A DNA stretch of 5,035 nt from Anaerolineales bacterium (GTDB lineage Bacteria; Chloroflexota; Anaerolineae; Anaerolineales; Villigracilaceae). Every line of letters begins with the position of its first letter. Position 1 is the stretch's first letter. Below, piece after piece: positions 1-5,035 of this stretch. The translations under genes and the position numbers were made by a program. The notes under the pieces were generated by a model. It did no database searches, had not been told where the DNA came from, and saw only the letters and a list, made by a program, of their open reading frames with translations. The stretch is taken from NCBI GenBank assembly GCA_029933275.1, contig JAOZOM010000136.1, forward strand, positions 1 to 5,035, in the 5' to 3' direction.

Positions 1-624
1 TTATTTACGTTGGCTTTTATCTTTCATCGCGAGGGCGTATTAATACCTGTTTTTGCCCTATGGACAGCAGGTATCTTAGCTTATTCATGGTTCAACTGGA
101 ATTCCAGTCTGCCTGATGAGTGGAATAATATCCTGTTCAATCATCGAAATATTGAATTTATATTTGGTTATCTAGGCGGCAAACTTCTCTTAACTCGTCA
201 AGTTGGACTAAAAACCGGAGGACGGATTCTTGCTCTAGGTTTGGGAAGCATAACCATCGGGGTCATCTTGCTCAATAATGAAGTATTTTCTCTTGCTTGG
301 CGCACCTATTTATTTGGTATTCCTTTGACTATGGTTTCTATAGGACTGAGCGCATTGGAACAAAACAATTCAACTAATCGCCTATTTCAAGTTTTTACTC
401 ACCCATGGCTCGTTTGGCTAGGCGGCACATCCTATGTCCTATACTTAATTCACAATATGGTGTTGAGGATATGGGATACAATCATTCCGATCACCCCCAT
501 CCAGACACCCTTGATTACTATCATTACTGTGTTAATTGGCGCAATTGGCTACAAATTATGGGAAAAACCAGTGTTGAAATATATTAAGACAAAGACCCTC
601 CAAAGGATTTTTGCTCCTTATTAA
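1..624 (+). CDS. Acyltransferase-3 family membrane O-acyltransferase, C-terminal part (5' truncated)
   Basis: The reading frame is open from the first base and ends at TAA 622-624, giving 207 visible residues, so the start lies outside the window. Family members are usually about 350-400 residues, so roughly half is missing. Visible features, numbered from the first codon, are several hydrophobic helices (about 13-31, 76-91, 103-118, 140-156 and 169-185), the motif SYVLYLIH (144-151), typical of the late helix of OafA/YrhL-like acyltransferases, and a closing WEKP (187-190) followed by a basic cytoplasmic tail. Proteins of this family move acetyl or other acyl groups from the cytoplasm onto surface sugars such as O-antigen, exopolysaccharide or peptidoglycan; the acceptor here cannot be told. 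The catalytic His expected near the N-terminus is not in view. The gene is AT-richer than its neighbours (bases 121-180 hold 19 G+C of 60), which may reflect membrane codons or transfer. Confidence 0.85.
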   Translation, partial: LFTLAFIFHREGVLIPVFALWTAGILAYSWFNWNSSLPDEWNNILFNHRNIEFIFGYLGGKLLLTRQVGLKTGGRILALGLGSITIGVILLNNEVFSLAWRTYLFGIPLTMVSIGLSALEQNNSTNRLFQVFTHPWLVWLGGTSYVLYLIHNMVLRIWDTIIPITPIQTPLITIITVLIGAIGYKLWEKPVLKYIKTKTLQRIFAPY

Positions 625-661
625 ATTCGTGTTTTATCCCCTCATAAAGAACCTAGAATCA

Positions 662-696
662 AAAAGGTTGGAAAGCCCCAAGCCTTCCAACCTTTT
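662..696. terminator. Bidirectional intrinsic terminator between convergent genes
   Basis: A perfect 12-bp inverted repeat pairs AAAAGGTTGGAA (662-673) with TTCCAACCTTTT (685-696). The 11-base loop can add two more G-C pairs (675-676 with 682-683). The A-run on the left and the T-run on the right make it read as a hairpin plus U-tract on either strand. It lies 38 bases after the acyltransferase stop and 24 bases beyond the fhs stop, where a shared terminator for two convergent genes is expected. The rest of 625-719 holds nothing else I can recognise. Confidence 0.85.
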
Positions 697-719
697 AACG
701 TTAAACCTGCCAACCGAGC

Positions 720-2624
720 TTAGAACAGCCCCAGCACTCGACCTGTTTCCAAATCAATATCCACGTCAAAATAAACAGGACGGGTCGGTAAGCCGGGCAT
801 GGTGCTCATCTCGCCCAAAAGCGGATAGATAAATCCCGCGCCGACCGAGGCTCGCAGGTCGCGGATGGGAACGGTAAATCCCGTTGGACGACCTTTGAGT
901 TTCCCATCGTGGCTCAGACTGAGATGAGTCTTTGCCATACACATTGGGAGTTCGTCAAACCCCAAACGGGTATAAAGCTCAATCTTCTTTTCGGCTTCTT
1001 CGGAGTATTCCACGCCATCCGCACCATAGATTTTTTTACAAATCGTCTCAATTTTATCTTTGATACTCGTTCCTTTAAGCGGATATAGGAATTTGAAGTC
1101 GTGAGGCTTCTCGCAAGCCTTCACAACGGCTTCGCCAAGAGCTTTTGCTCCCGCTCCACCTTCCATCCAATGACGGGAGACAACCGCATCTTCTGCACCC
1201 GCGGCAATCGCGGCTTTACAGACGAAATCGACTTCGGCTTGAGTATCATCTTTGAAACTGTTCACCGCCACAACAACGGGAACGCCAAAGCGTAGCGCAT
1301 TTTCGATATGCGCTTCAAGGTTGGGAATTCCAGCCGCAAGTAAATCGAGATTTTCTTCGGTATATTCGGGCGCAAGCGGCGCACCAGCTTTCACAGCAGG
1401 ACCACCACCGTGCATCTTGAGGGCGCGAACGGTTGCAACGAGAACAACAGCATCGGGGATTAATCCAGAATAGCGGCATTTGATATCGAAGAATTTCTCC
1501 ATACCAATATCTGCACCGAAGCCAGATTCGGTCAAAACGTAATCCGCTAATTTGAGTGCGATGCGATCAGCGATAATCGAGCTATTGCCGTGAGCGATAT
1601 TCGCAAAAGGTCCCGCGTGGACAAATGCGGGGGTGCCTTCGAGGGTCTGCATGAGAGTAGGCATGATTGCGTCTTTCATCAAGACGGTCATCGCGCCAGC
1701 AACACCAATATCTTCAGTGGTAACGGGGTCACCAGCAAAGCTCGTAGCAAGAACGATGCGTCCAAAACGGGCACGCATATCAGCTAAATCGGTGGTCAGG
1801 GCTAAAATTGCCATAATTTCGCTGGCAACGGTGATGTCATATCCCGTTTTACGAGTATGACCTTTTTCTTTTGGTCCTTGTCCAACAGTAATTTCACGCA
1901 AATGACGATCGTTGATATCTACAACACGTTTCCAAGTGATGGAATCGGGATCAATATCCAAGCGCACAAAACGGTGAATCTCTTCTTCGGTCAAATCATC
2001 GGGATTCGTTTTATCGATGCCCAATTTTTTCAAACGTAAAAGCATCGATTTCGCAAAAGTACGGCTTCCGTCTTTCGCACGCGGGCATAAACGGCGGAAA
2101 AGAGCCTCATCCTTTTGACGTGTTTCGTGAAACATGCGAGTTTCCAATGCAGCCGCAACCAAGTTATTCGCCGCAGAAATCGCATGAATATCACCGGTCA
2201 GATGCAAGTTGAAATCTTCCATCGGGATAATTTGCGAATATCCACCACCCGCCGCACCGCCCTTAATCCCAAAAGTGGGACCCTGCGAAGGTTGGCGAAT
2301 ACAAGTGAAAACTTTTTTGCCCAAATGTGCCCCAAGAGCCTGCGAAAGACCAACAGTAGTTGTTGTTTTTCCCTCGCCCAAAGGCGTGGGTGTAATCGCG
2401 GTCACATCAATATATTTTCCGTTCGGACGATCTTTCAAACGCGCCAAAAGGCTCAATGAAACCTTCGCCTTATTCGGTCCGTATAAAATCAATTCATCCT
2501 CATTGATACCGACCTCTTCCGCAATTTGCGTAATCGGCTTCAAAACCGCCTCTTGGGCAATATCAATATCAGATGGCACGGGGGTTCGTAAATTCAACGG
2601 TGTTGGGGTAAATTCTTTCGTCAT
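720..2624 (-). CDS. fhs: Formate-tetrahydrofolate ligase (10-formyl-THF synthetase), long eukaryote-like type
   Basis: This cytoplasmic enzyme joins formate to tetrahydrofolate using ATP, giving 10-formyl-THF for purine synthesis, formyl-Met or the methyl branch of the Wood-Ljungdahl pathway. The product is 634 residues and looks complete. Motifs seen are the nucleotide loop PTPLGEGKTTTT (79-90), the family signature GIKGGAAGGGY (119-129), HAGPFANIAHGNSS (336-349), the second signature VATVRALKMHGGG (396-408), and a C-terminal block around MCMAKTHLSLSH (561-572). Many stand-alone bacterial enzymes are about 555-560 residues. The extra length here lies at the N-terminus and around 165-255, where RLDIDPDSITWKRV and QGPKEKGHTRKTGYDI closely follow the synthetase domain of animal C1-THF synthase as I remember it. 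No dehydrogenase or cyclohydrolase domain is attached. ATG 2624 is preceded by a good ribosome binding site. The gene follows the kinase on the same strand after 84 bases. A role in acetogenesis cannot be judged, since no other pathway gene is in view. Confidence 0.98.
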   Translation of the reverse strand: MTKEFTPTPLNLRTPVPSDIDIAQEAVLKPITQIAEEVGINEDELILYGPNKAKVSLSLLARLKDRPNGKYIDVTAITPTPLGEGKTTTTVGLSQALGAHLGKKVFTCIRQPSQGPTFGIKGGAAGGGYSQIIPMEDFNLHLTGDIHAISAANNLVAAALETRMFHETRQKDEALFRRLCPRAKDGSRTFAKSMLLRLKKLGIDKTNPDDLTEEEIHRFVRLDIDPDSITWKRVVDINDRHLREITVGQGPKEKGHTRKTGYDITVASEIMAILALTTDLADMRARFGRIVLATSFAGDPVTTEDIGVAGAMTVLMKDAIMPTLMQTLEGTPAFVHAGPFANIAHGNSSIIADRIALKLADYVLTESGFGADIGMEKFFDIKCRYSGLIPDAVVLVATVRALKMHGGGPAVKAGAPLAPEYTEENLDLLAAGIPNLEAHIENALRFGVPVVVAVNSFKDDTQAEVDFVCKAAIAAGAEDAVVSRHWMEGGAGAKALGEAVVKACEKPHDFKFLYPLKGTSIKDKIETICKKIYGADGVEYSEEAEKKIELYTRLGFDELPMCMAKTHLSLSHDGKLKGRPTGFTVPIRDLRASVGAGFIYPLLGEMSTMPGLPTRPVYFDVDIDLETGRVLGLF

Positions 2625-2631
2625 TTACAGG

Positions 2632-2637
2632 CTCCTT
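2632..2637 (-). promoter_or_regulatory. Ribosome binding site of fhs
   Basis: On the minus strand AAGGAG lies seven bases before ATG 2624. It is the strongest Shine-Dalgarno match in the window and fixes the fhs start. Confidence 0.8.
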
Positions 2638-2646
2638 ATTCGATTA

Positions 2647-2676
2647 ATTTTGAAAAATATCCTAGCTAATTGTCAT
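2647..2676 (-). promoter_or_regulatory. Possible weak promoter for fhs in the gap after the kinase gene
   Basis: On the minus strand ATGACA (2676-2671, 5 of 6 to the -35 consensus) is followed after 18 bases by CAAAAT (2652-2647, 4 of 6 to the -10 consensus). This would give a short leader that includes the fhs ribosome binding site. Matches this weak are common in AT-rich gaps, and the gene could equally be read through from the kinase. I see no hairpin terminator in this 84-base gap and no folate riboswitch. Confidence 0.2.
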
Positions 2677-2708
2677 GCCTTTCGTCCGTTTTTGCAAGTG
2701 CCTTTCTT

Positions 2709-3557
2709 CTAATTTGTGTAAATCAGCGTACCTAACTCTTCCCCATTCAAAACGCGCCCCAAATTCCCCTCTCCCACGCCTGAAAAAATCTGCACTGCTA
2801 ACGCCGGAATTTCCTCCACCAATTTCAGCATCTGCTCGACTTTGGAATCCATCCCGCCTGTTACGTCTGTTCCTGCGGATACGCCAATGCTCCTGCGGAT
2901 TTCGGGATAAGACGCGGGCGAAACGCGCGCCACCCGCCGCTTGCGTGCCGGAAAATCGGCATAAATCCCATCCTCTAGCCCTGCCAGCAAAATCCGTTGT
3001 GGATGCAGCTCTCGTGCCAAAAAGATGAATAATTCTTCGGTCGAGAGAATTGTCCCGCCGAGAATCTCATCGAAAACCACATCGCCGTAAACAATCGGGA
3101 CAATGCCCTCGGCTAAAGCGCGTTTAATTGGCTCAATACTCCACGAATCAACTTTGCCATCTCGCGCCACCACGCCAGATGAAGGTGAAATCGCCAAAGC
3201 GGGGATTTTTGCCGCGCGGAAAGCATCCATCACGATTTTATTTAGCTCTCTAGCCTCATGCCAAACTTCGGTAAAGCCATGCCAGTACGCCCCCATCCTA
3301 GCCTTCCCTTTCAAGGGGAAGGAATTAGGGGAAGTTAGGGAGGGAATAATACCCTGCCGTGTGGCATATTTTTTGGCGGCAACATGCCCAAAGGAACCGG
3401 ATCCATGCCCAATCAGCAGAGACAAGTTTCGGTCACGCGCGTAACAATCTGCTATTTGGCGGCACAAATGCGCCAGCACATCCACACGCGCGGTGCGCGG
3501 TCGCTCTTTATCCGTAATCAACGATCCACCCAGTTTGAGAAAAATTAATTTTTCCAT
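2709..3557 (-). CDS. Isopentenyl phosphate kinase (amino acid kinase fold)
   Basis: The enzyme phosphorylates isopentenyl phosphate with ATP to give isopentenyl diphosphate, the last step of the alternative (archaeal-type) mevalonate route to isoprenoids; it is cytoplasmic. Numbered from ATG 3557 (282 residues), it shows the phosphate-binding LKLGGSLITDK near the N-terminus (K8 and K17), GHGSGSFGH (50-58), whose last His sits at the family's active-site His position, GDVVFD (158-163), GGTILSTEE (167-175), and DVTGGM followed by K239 (231-239). The SFGH motif separates it from glutamate-5-kinase, uridylate kinase and carbamate kinase. An upstream in-frame GTG at 3575 has an AGGTG five bases before it and would add six residues. 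I prefer the ATG because family members begin just before the LKLGG strand. Residues about 72-91 are an unusual insert encoded by a hairpin repeat; without it the length would be normal (about 260-265). The divergent neighbour begins only 43 bases away. Confidence 0.93.
   Translation of the reverse strand: MEKLIFLKLGGSLITDKERPRTARVDVLAHLCRQIADCYARDRNLSLLIGHGSGSFGHVAAKKYATRQGIIPSLTSPNSFPLKGKARMGAYWHGFTEVWHEARELNKIVMDAFRAAKIPALAISPSSGVVARDGKVDSWSIEPIKRALAEGIVPIVYGDVVFDEILGGTILSTEELFIFLARELHPQRILLAGLEDGIYADFPARKRRVARVSPASYPEIRRSIGVSAGTDVTGGMDSKVEQMLKLVEEIPALAVQIFSGVGEGNLGRVLNGEELGTLIYTN
3285..3344 (-). repeat. Short palindromic element inserted in frame within the kinase gene
   Basis: Within the kinase gene lies a pyrimidine-rich stretch (minus strand) encoding LTSPNSFPLKGKARMGA plus flanking residues, about 72-91 of the protein. 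Its core is a hairpin: 3302-3310 (CCTTCCCTT) pairs with 3314-3322 (AAGGGGAAG plus G, one G-T pair) around a three-base loop. A further CCTA (3297-3300) can pair with TAGG (3326-3329). In related kinases, as I remember them, the Lys-Lys-Tyr helix joins the following Gly-Phe-x-Glu-Val helix through only a few residues, so about 17-20 codons look added. The frame is kept and both flanks match the family. The peptide resembles those encoded by dispersed palindromic repeats in other bacteria. The exact ends are uncertain. Confidence 0.6.
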
Positions 3558-3565
3558 ATCCCATA

Positions 3566-3574
3566 TATATACCA
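3566..3574 (-). promoter_or_regulatory. Possible extended -10 promoter of the kinase gene
   Basis: On the minus strand TGGTATATA (3574-3566) fits the TGn plus -10 pattern, with 4 of 6 bases matching TATAAT; a second register, TATATA at 3569-3564, places the start of transcription at about 3557. Either register would put the transcript start at or within a few bases of the preferred ATG. No -35 is seen. If translation instead begins at GTG 3575, this cannot be the promoter. Confidence 0.3.
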
Positions 3575-3584
3575 CATTTACACC

Positions 3585-3593
3585 TGATATAAT
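3585..3593 (+). promoter_or_regulatory. Extended -10 promoter for a probably leaderless gene
   Basis: TGATATAAT at 3585-3593 is a perfect TATAAT with the TGn extension. Seven bases separate it from ATG 3601, so the expected transcription start falls on the A of the ATG itself. There is no Shine-Dalgarno sequence before that ATG and no convincing -35 box at the normal distance, which an extended -10 does not need. Confidence 0.55.
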
Positions 3594-3600
3594 TCACTTA

Positions 3601-4413
3601 ATGGACATCAAAGCAGGAATTCAAGCAGCCATTTTCATGGCAATCTTCGGCGCAATTATCAGCCTTTGGGTGGGGCTGAATCAAATCCGTTCTGCGCGGG
3701 GATTAACTTTCTACCGCCTCCGAGAGCGCACGATGAAACGCGGCTGGCGGCTTTTATGGACAGGGTTAGGGCTAATTATCTTTGCGTTTCTGGCAGGAAA
3801 ATTTGGGCAACCGGTCGCTTTTCGCTATTTTGACGTGACTCCCACAATGGCACCGACCGCTACAATTACCCTCACGCCTACAATCACACTCACGCCAACA
3901 ATCACGCTCACGCCAACGATTACCGAAACACCTTCCACTACCGATACACCCACGCCAACATCTACGCCTTTTATTCCGCCCGTGATTGAGGCTCTTTTTG
4001 AATCGGACGTTGAGCCAAATCTCGATGCAGCTTTCAGCCCCTTACAATTTTCTACCGTAATGGAAAATTATCAGGCGGTTAGTCCAGCAACTTATTTTAT
4101 CAATCCCATTGATGATATGTTTGCGGTTTATTCTTATAATAATATGCTCCCTGGTGTGCAGGTAACTGAGCTTTGGTATAGGGAGGGAAAAATGGTACAT
4201 TACAACACCTATCCCTGGGATGGGACAACGGGCGGACTTGGTTTTGCTGAATGTAATTTCACGCTCTGTGATGGTTGGGAGCCGGGGGAGTATCAATTAC
4301 AGATTTTTGTCGGTTTAGATTGGAAAGTGGTCGGTCTTTTCACGCTCGAAGGCGAACCGCTCACAGCAACGCCAACTTTTACGCCAACGCCTACACCTAC
4401 GCCTACGCCTTAA
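3601..4413 (+). CDS. Membrane-anchored protein with Thr-Pro linker, extracytoplasmic domain and Thr-Pro tail, function unknown
   Basis: I do not recognise a named family for this 270-residue protein. In order: a hydrophobic helix (about 8-26); a basic loop with many Arg and Lys (28-50); a second helix (about 51-67); a Thr/Pro-rich linker (80-124) holding TITLTP three times plus one variant copy; a domain of about 130 residues (126-255) rich in Trp, Tyr and Phe with two Cys (218 and 223) in AECNFTLCDGW; and a closing run of alternating Thr and Pro (256-270). The basic loop suggests both ends face outward with the loop inside. Linkers of this style are frequent in Chloroflexota surface proteins and are probably extended and possibly glycosylated. 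The spacing of beta-strand-like segments (VQVTELWY, EYQLQIFVG, WKVVGLFTL) suggests an all-beta, immunoglobulin-like or ligand-binding domain; this is inference. An in-frame ATG further upstream (3493) lies inside the divergent kinase gene and is unlikely. ATG 3601 has no ribosome binding site but fits a leaderless promoter. Confidence 0.85.
   Translation: MDIKAGIQAAIFMAIFGAIISLWVGLNQIRSARGLTFYRLRERTMKRGWRLLWTGLGLIIFAFLAGKFGQPVAFRYFDVTPTMAPTATITLTPTITLTPTITLTPTITETPSTTDTPTPTSTPFIPPVIEALFESDVEPNLDAAFSPLQFSTVMENYQAVSPATYFINPIDDMFAVYSYNNMLPGVQVTELWYREGKMVHYNTYPWDGTTGGLGFAECNFTLCDGWEPGEYQLQIFVGLDWKVVGLFTLEGEPLTATPTFTPTPTPTPTP
3862..3933 (+). repeat. Tandem 18-bp repeat encoding TITLTP
   Basis: Four consecutive 18-base units start at 3862, 3880, 3898 and 3916. 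Units 2 and 3 differ at one base (ACAATCACACTCACGCCA and ACAATCACGCTCACGCCA); unit 1 differs at a few positions and unit 4 is degenerate (TITETP). The near-identity of units 2 and 3 implies recent duplication, so linker length probably varies between strains. Confidence 0.85.
4369..4410 (+). repeat. Hexanucleotide Thr-Pro repeat at the 3' end of the gene
   Basis: Imperfect ACGCCW / ACACCT hexamers encode the terminal Thr-Pro run that ends directly at TAA 4411-4413. Such a tract can gain or lose units by slippage without breaking the frame. Confidence 0.75.
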
Positions 4414-4419
4414 TAAAGC

Positions 4420-4467
4420 CTCCTCGTAGCCCTTACACGCGTGAGAGCGTCACTACAAGGAGTTTTT
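4420..4467 (+). terminator. Probable intrinsic terminator with a branched hairpin
   Basis: CTCCTCGTAG (4420-4429) pairs with CTACAAGGAG (4453-4462) with a single mismatch, and TTTTT (4463-4467) follows directly. Between the arms ACGC (4437-4440) and GCGT (4447-4450) can form an inner hairpin. Its position just after the stop of the Thr-Pro protein fits a terminator. The long loop is unusual, and the structure may be a dispersed repeat that serves as one. No promoter for the next gene is evident after it (4468-4490). Confidence 0.6.
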
Positions 4468-4490
4468 CTATTCACTTTTCTCCACACTCC

Positions 4491-4495
4491 GAGGT
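4491..4495 (+). promoter_or_regulatory. Ribosome binding site of the hotdog protein
   Basis: GAGGT lies four bases before ATG 4500. It decides the start, since the same frame is open for many codons upstream but there overlaps the Thr-Pro gene. Confidence 0.6.
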
Positions 4496-4499
4496 ATCC

Positions 4500-4991
4500 A
4501 TGAAGAAAAAAGCATTTCAAGATTATTATCCCGAACATCTAGCACATTGCTATGGCTGTGGAAAATTAAATAAACACGGTCATCAAATCAAAACGTATTG
4601 GGACGGCGAAGAAAGCGTAACCTATTTCACGCCCAAAGATGAGTATATTGCTATCCCCGGGTACACTTACGGCGGACTTTTAGCTTCACTAATCGATTGT
4701 CACGGGACGGGGACGGCGGCTGCCGCCGCGTATCGCGCCGAAAATCGTGAGATGGATACAGAGCCACATCACCGCTTTTTGACCGCCTCCCTGCATGTGG
4801 ATTATCTCAAGCCCACGCCTTTAGGCGGCGTTTTAGAGATTCGCGGCAAAGTGAAAGAAATTAAGGGACGCAAAGTCGTCATTGAGGAGTGGATTATCGC
4901 CGAGGGAGTGATTACAGTGCGCGGCGAGGTAGTCGCGGTGGAGGTGCCGGATAAGTTGGTGCTGGAATTGTTAGAGAAAGTGGGAAAGTAA
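4500..4991 (+). CDS. PaaI-like hotdog-fold thioesterase
   Basis: The 163-residue product has the layout of the PaaI/hotdog thioesterase superfamily, which hydrolyses acyl-CoA or related thioesters in the cytoplasm, usually as dimers or tetramers. Visible parts are an N-terminal HCYGCGKLNKHG (16-27), common in a subgroup of these proteins; a first strand pair (about 29-44); YGGLLASLIDCHGTGTAAAA (57-76), the central hotdog helix, with D66 where the catalytic acid usually lies; then LHVDYLKPTPLGG (98-110) and the long strands RGKVKEIKGRKVVIEEWI (115-132) and ITVRGEVVAVEVP (138-150). Many PaaI-type enzymes have His-Gly-Gly before the helix; here it is Tyr-Gly-Gly. The substrate cannot be predicted. 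The length is normal and the gene looks complete. It follows the Thr-Pro gene on the same strand, with a probable terminator between them, so co-transcription is doubtful. Confidence 0.88.
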   Translation: MKKKAFQDYYPEHLAHCYGCGKLNKHGHQIKTYWDGEESVTYFTPKDEYIAIPGYTYGGLLASLIDCHGTGTAAAAAYRAENREMDTEPHHRFLTASLHVDYLKPTPLGGVLEIRGKVKEIKGRKVVIEEWIIAEGVITVRGEVVAVEVPDKLVLELLEKVGK

Positions 4992-5035
4992 ATTTTTAAT
5001 CCGCAGATTGCCCCTTTCTTCGACCTTTTGAAATA

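Noticed and set aside
2625..2708. Possible tetrahydrofolate riboswitch before fhs
   Set aside because: The 84-base gap is AT-rich, shows no paired elements or conserved core of known folate riboswitches, and is too short for a full aptamer plus expression platform.
2209..2712. Plus-strand open frame of 167 codons opposite the 5' end of fhs
   Set aside because: It is antisense to strongly conserved fhs sequence, and its product is low-complexity with no recognisable domain.
3103..3444. Plus-strand open frame of 113 codons opposite the kinase gene
   Set aside because: It is a shadow of the kinase, including the hairpin element, with no ribosome binding site or family features.
3493..3600. Upstream extension of the Thr-Pro protein to an ATG at 3493
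   Set aside because: The added 36 residues are antisense to the conserved N-terminus of the kinase, are not membrane or signal-like, and the promoter at 3585-3593 lies downstream of that start.
3862..3933. Short regular repeats that could suggest a CRISPR array
   Set aside because: The units are contiguous with no spacers, are in frame, and encode a Thr-Pro linker.
4275..4499. Open frame of 75 codons leading into the hotdog gene, which could fuse it to the Thr-Pro protein by slippage in the repeats
   Set aside because: It overlaps the well-formed domain and tail of the Thr-Pro protein in another frame, and the hotdog gene has its own ribosome binding site and a family-typical N-terminus at 4500. 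No slippery signal is evident.
4992..5035. Possible dispersed repeat fragment around TAATCCGCAGATT (4998-5010)
   Set aside because: The phrase resembles repeats I have seen in bacterial intergenic regions, but only one partial copy is visible before the window ends, so it cannot be supported.

Overview
The window most likely comes from a bacterium of the phylum Chloroflexota, possibly Anaerolineae-like. This is inferred from two things: a secreted or anchored protein with long Thr-Pro linkers of the kind common in that group, and an isopentenyl phosphate kinase, an enzyme best known from archaea but also established in some Chloroflexota. I could not confirm the taxon by search. Gene density is high, and every stretch without a gene is shorter than 100 bases.

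Layout, left to right: (1) 1-624 (+), the C-terminal half of an integral-membrane acyltransferase of the acyltransferase-3 (OafA-like) family, cut by the window edge; (2) 662-696, a symmetrical hairpin that can terminate transcription from both sides between two convergent genes; (3) 720-2624 (-), a full-length formate-tetrahydrofolate ligase (fhs) of the long type that resembles the synthetase domain of eukaryotic C1-THF synthase; (4) 2709-3557 (-), isopentenyl phosphate kinase, 84 bases upstream of fhs on the same strand; (5) 3558-3600, a very short divergent promoter region; (6) 3601-4413 (+), a small membrane-anchored protein with a Thr-Pro linker, an extracytoplasmic domain and a Thr-Pro tail; (7) 4420-4467, a terminator-like hairpin; (8) 4500-4991 (+), a PaaI-like hotdog-fold thioesterase; (9) 4992-5035, a short AT-rich end with no gene.

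The two minus-strand genes may be co-transcribed. One makes isopentenyl diphosphate from isopentenyl phosphate, the last step of an archaeal-type mevalonate branch. The other makes 10-formyl-THF from formate. I see no biochemical reason for the pairing. The remaining genes look like independent housekeeping or envelope functions.

I do not see a clear undescribed multi-gene system. The observation most worth following is a roughly 17-20 codon in-frame insert in the kinase gene whose DNA folds into a hairpin. It looks like a short palindromic repeat that landed inside a coding region and was kept as extra protein. Next come a probable leaderless transcript starting exactly at the ATG of the Thr-Pro protein, and that protein itself.
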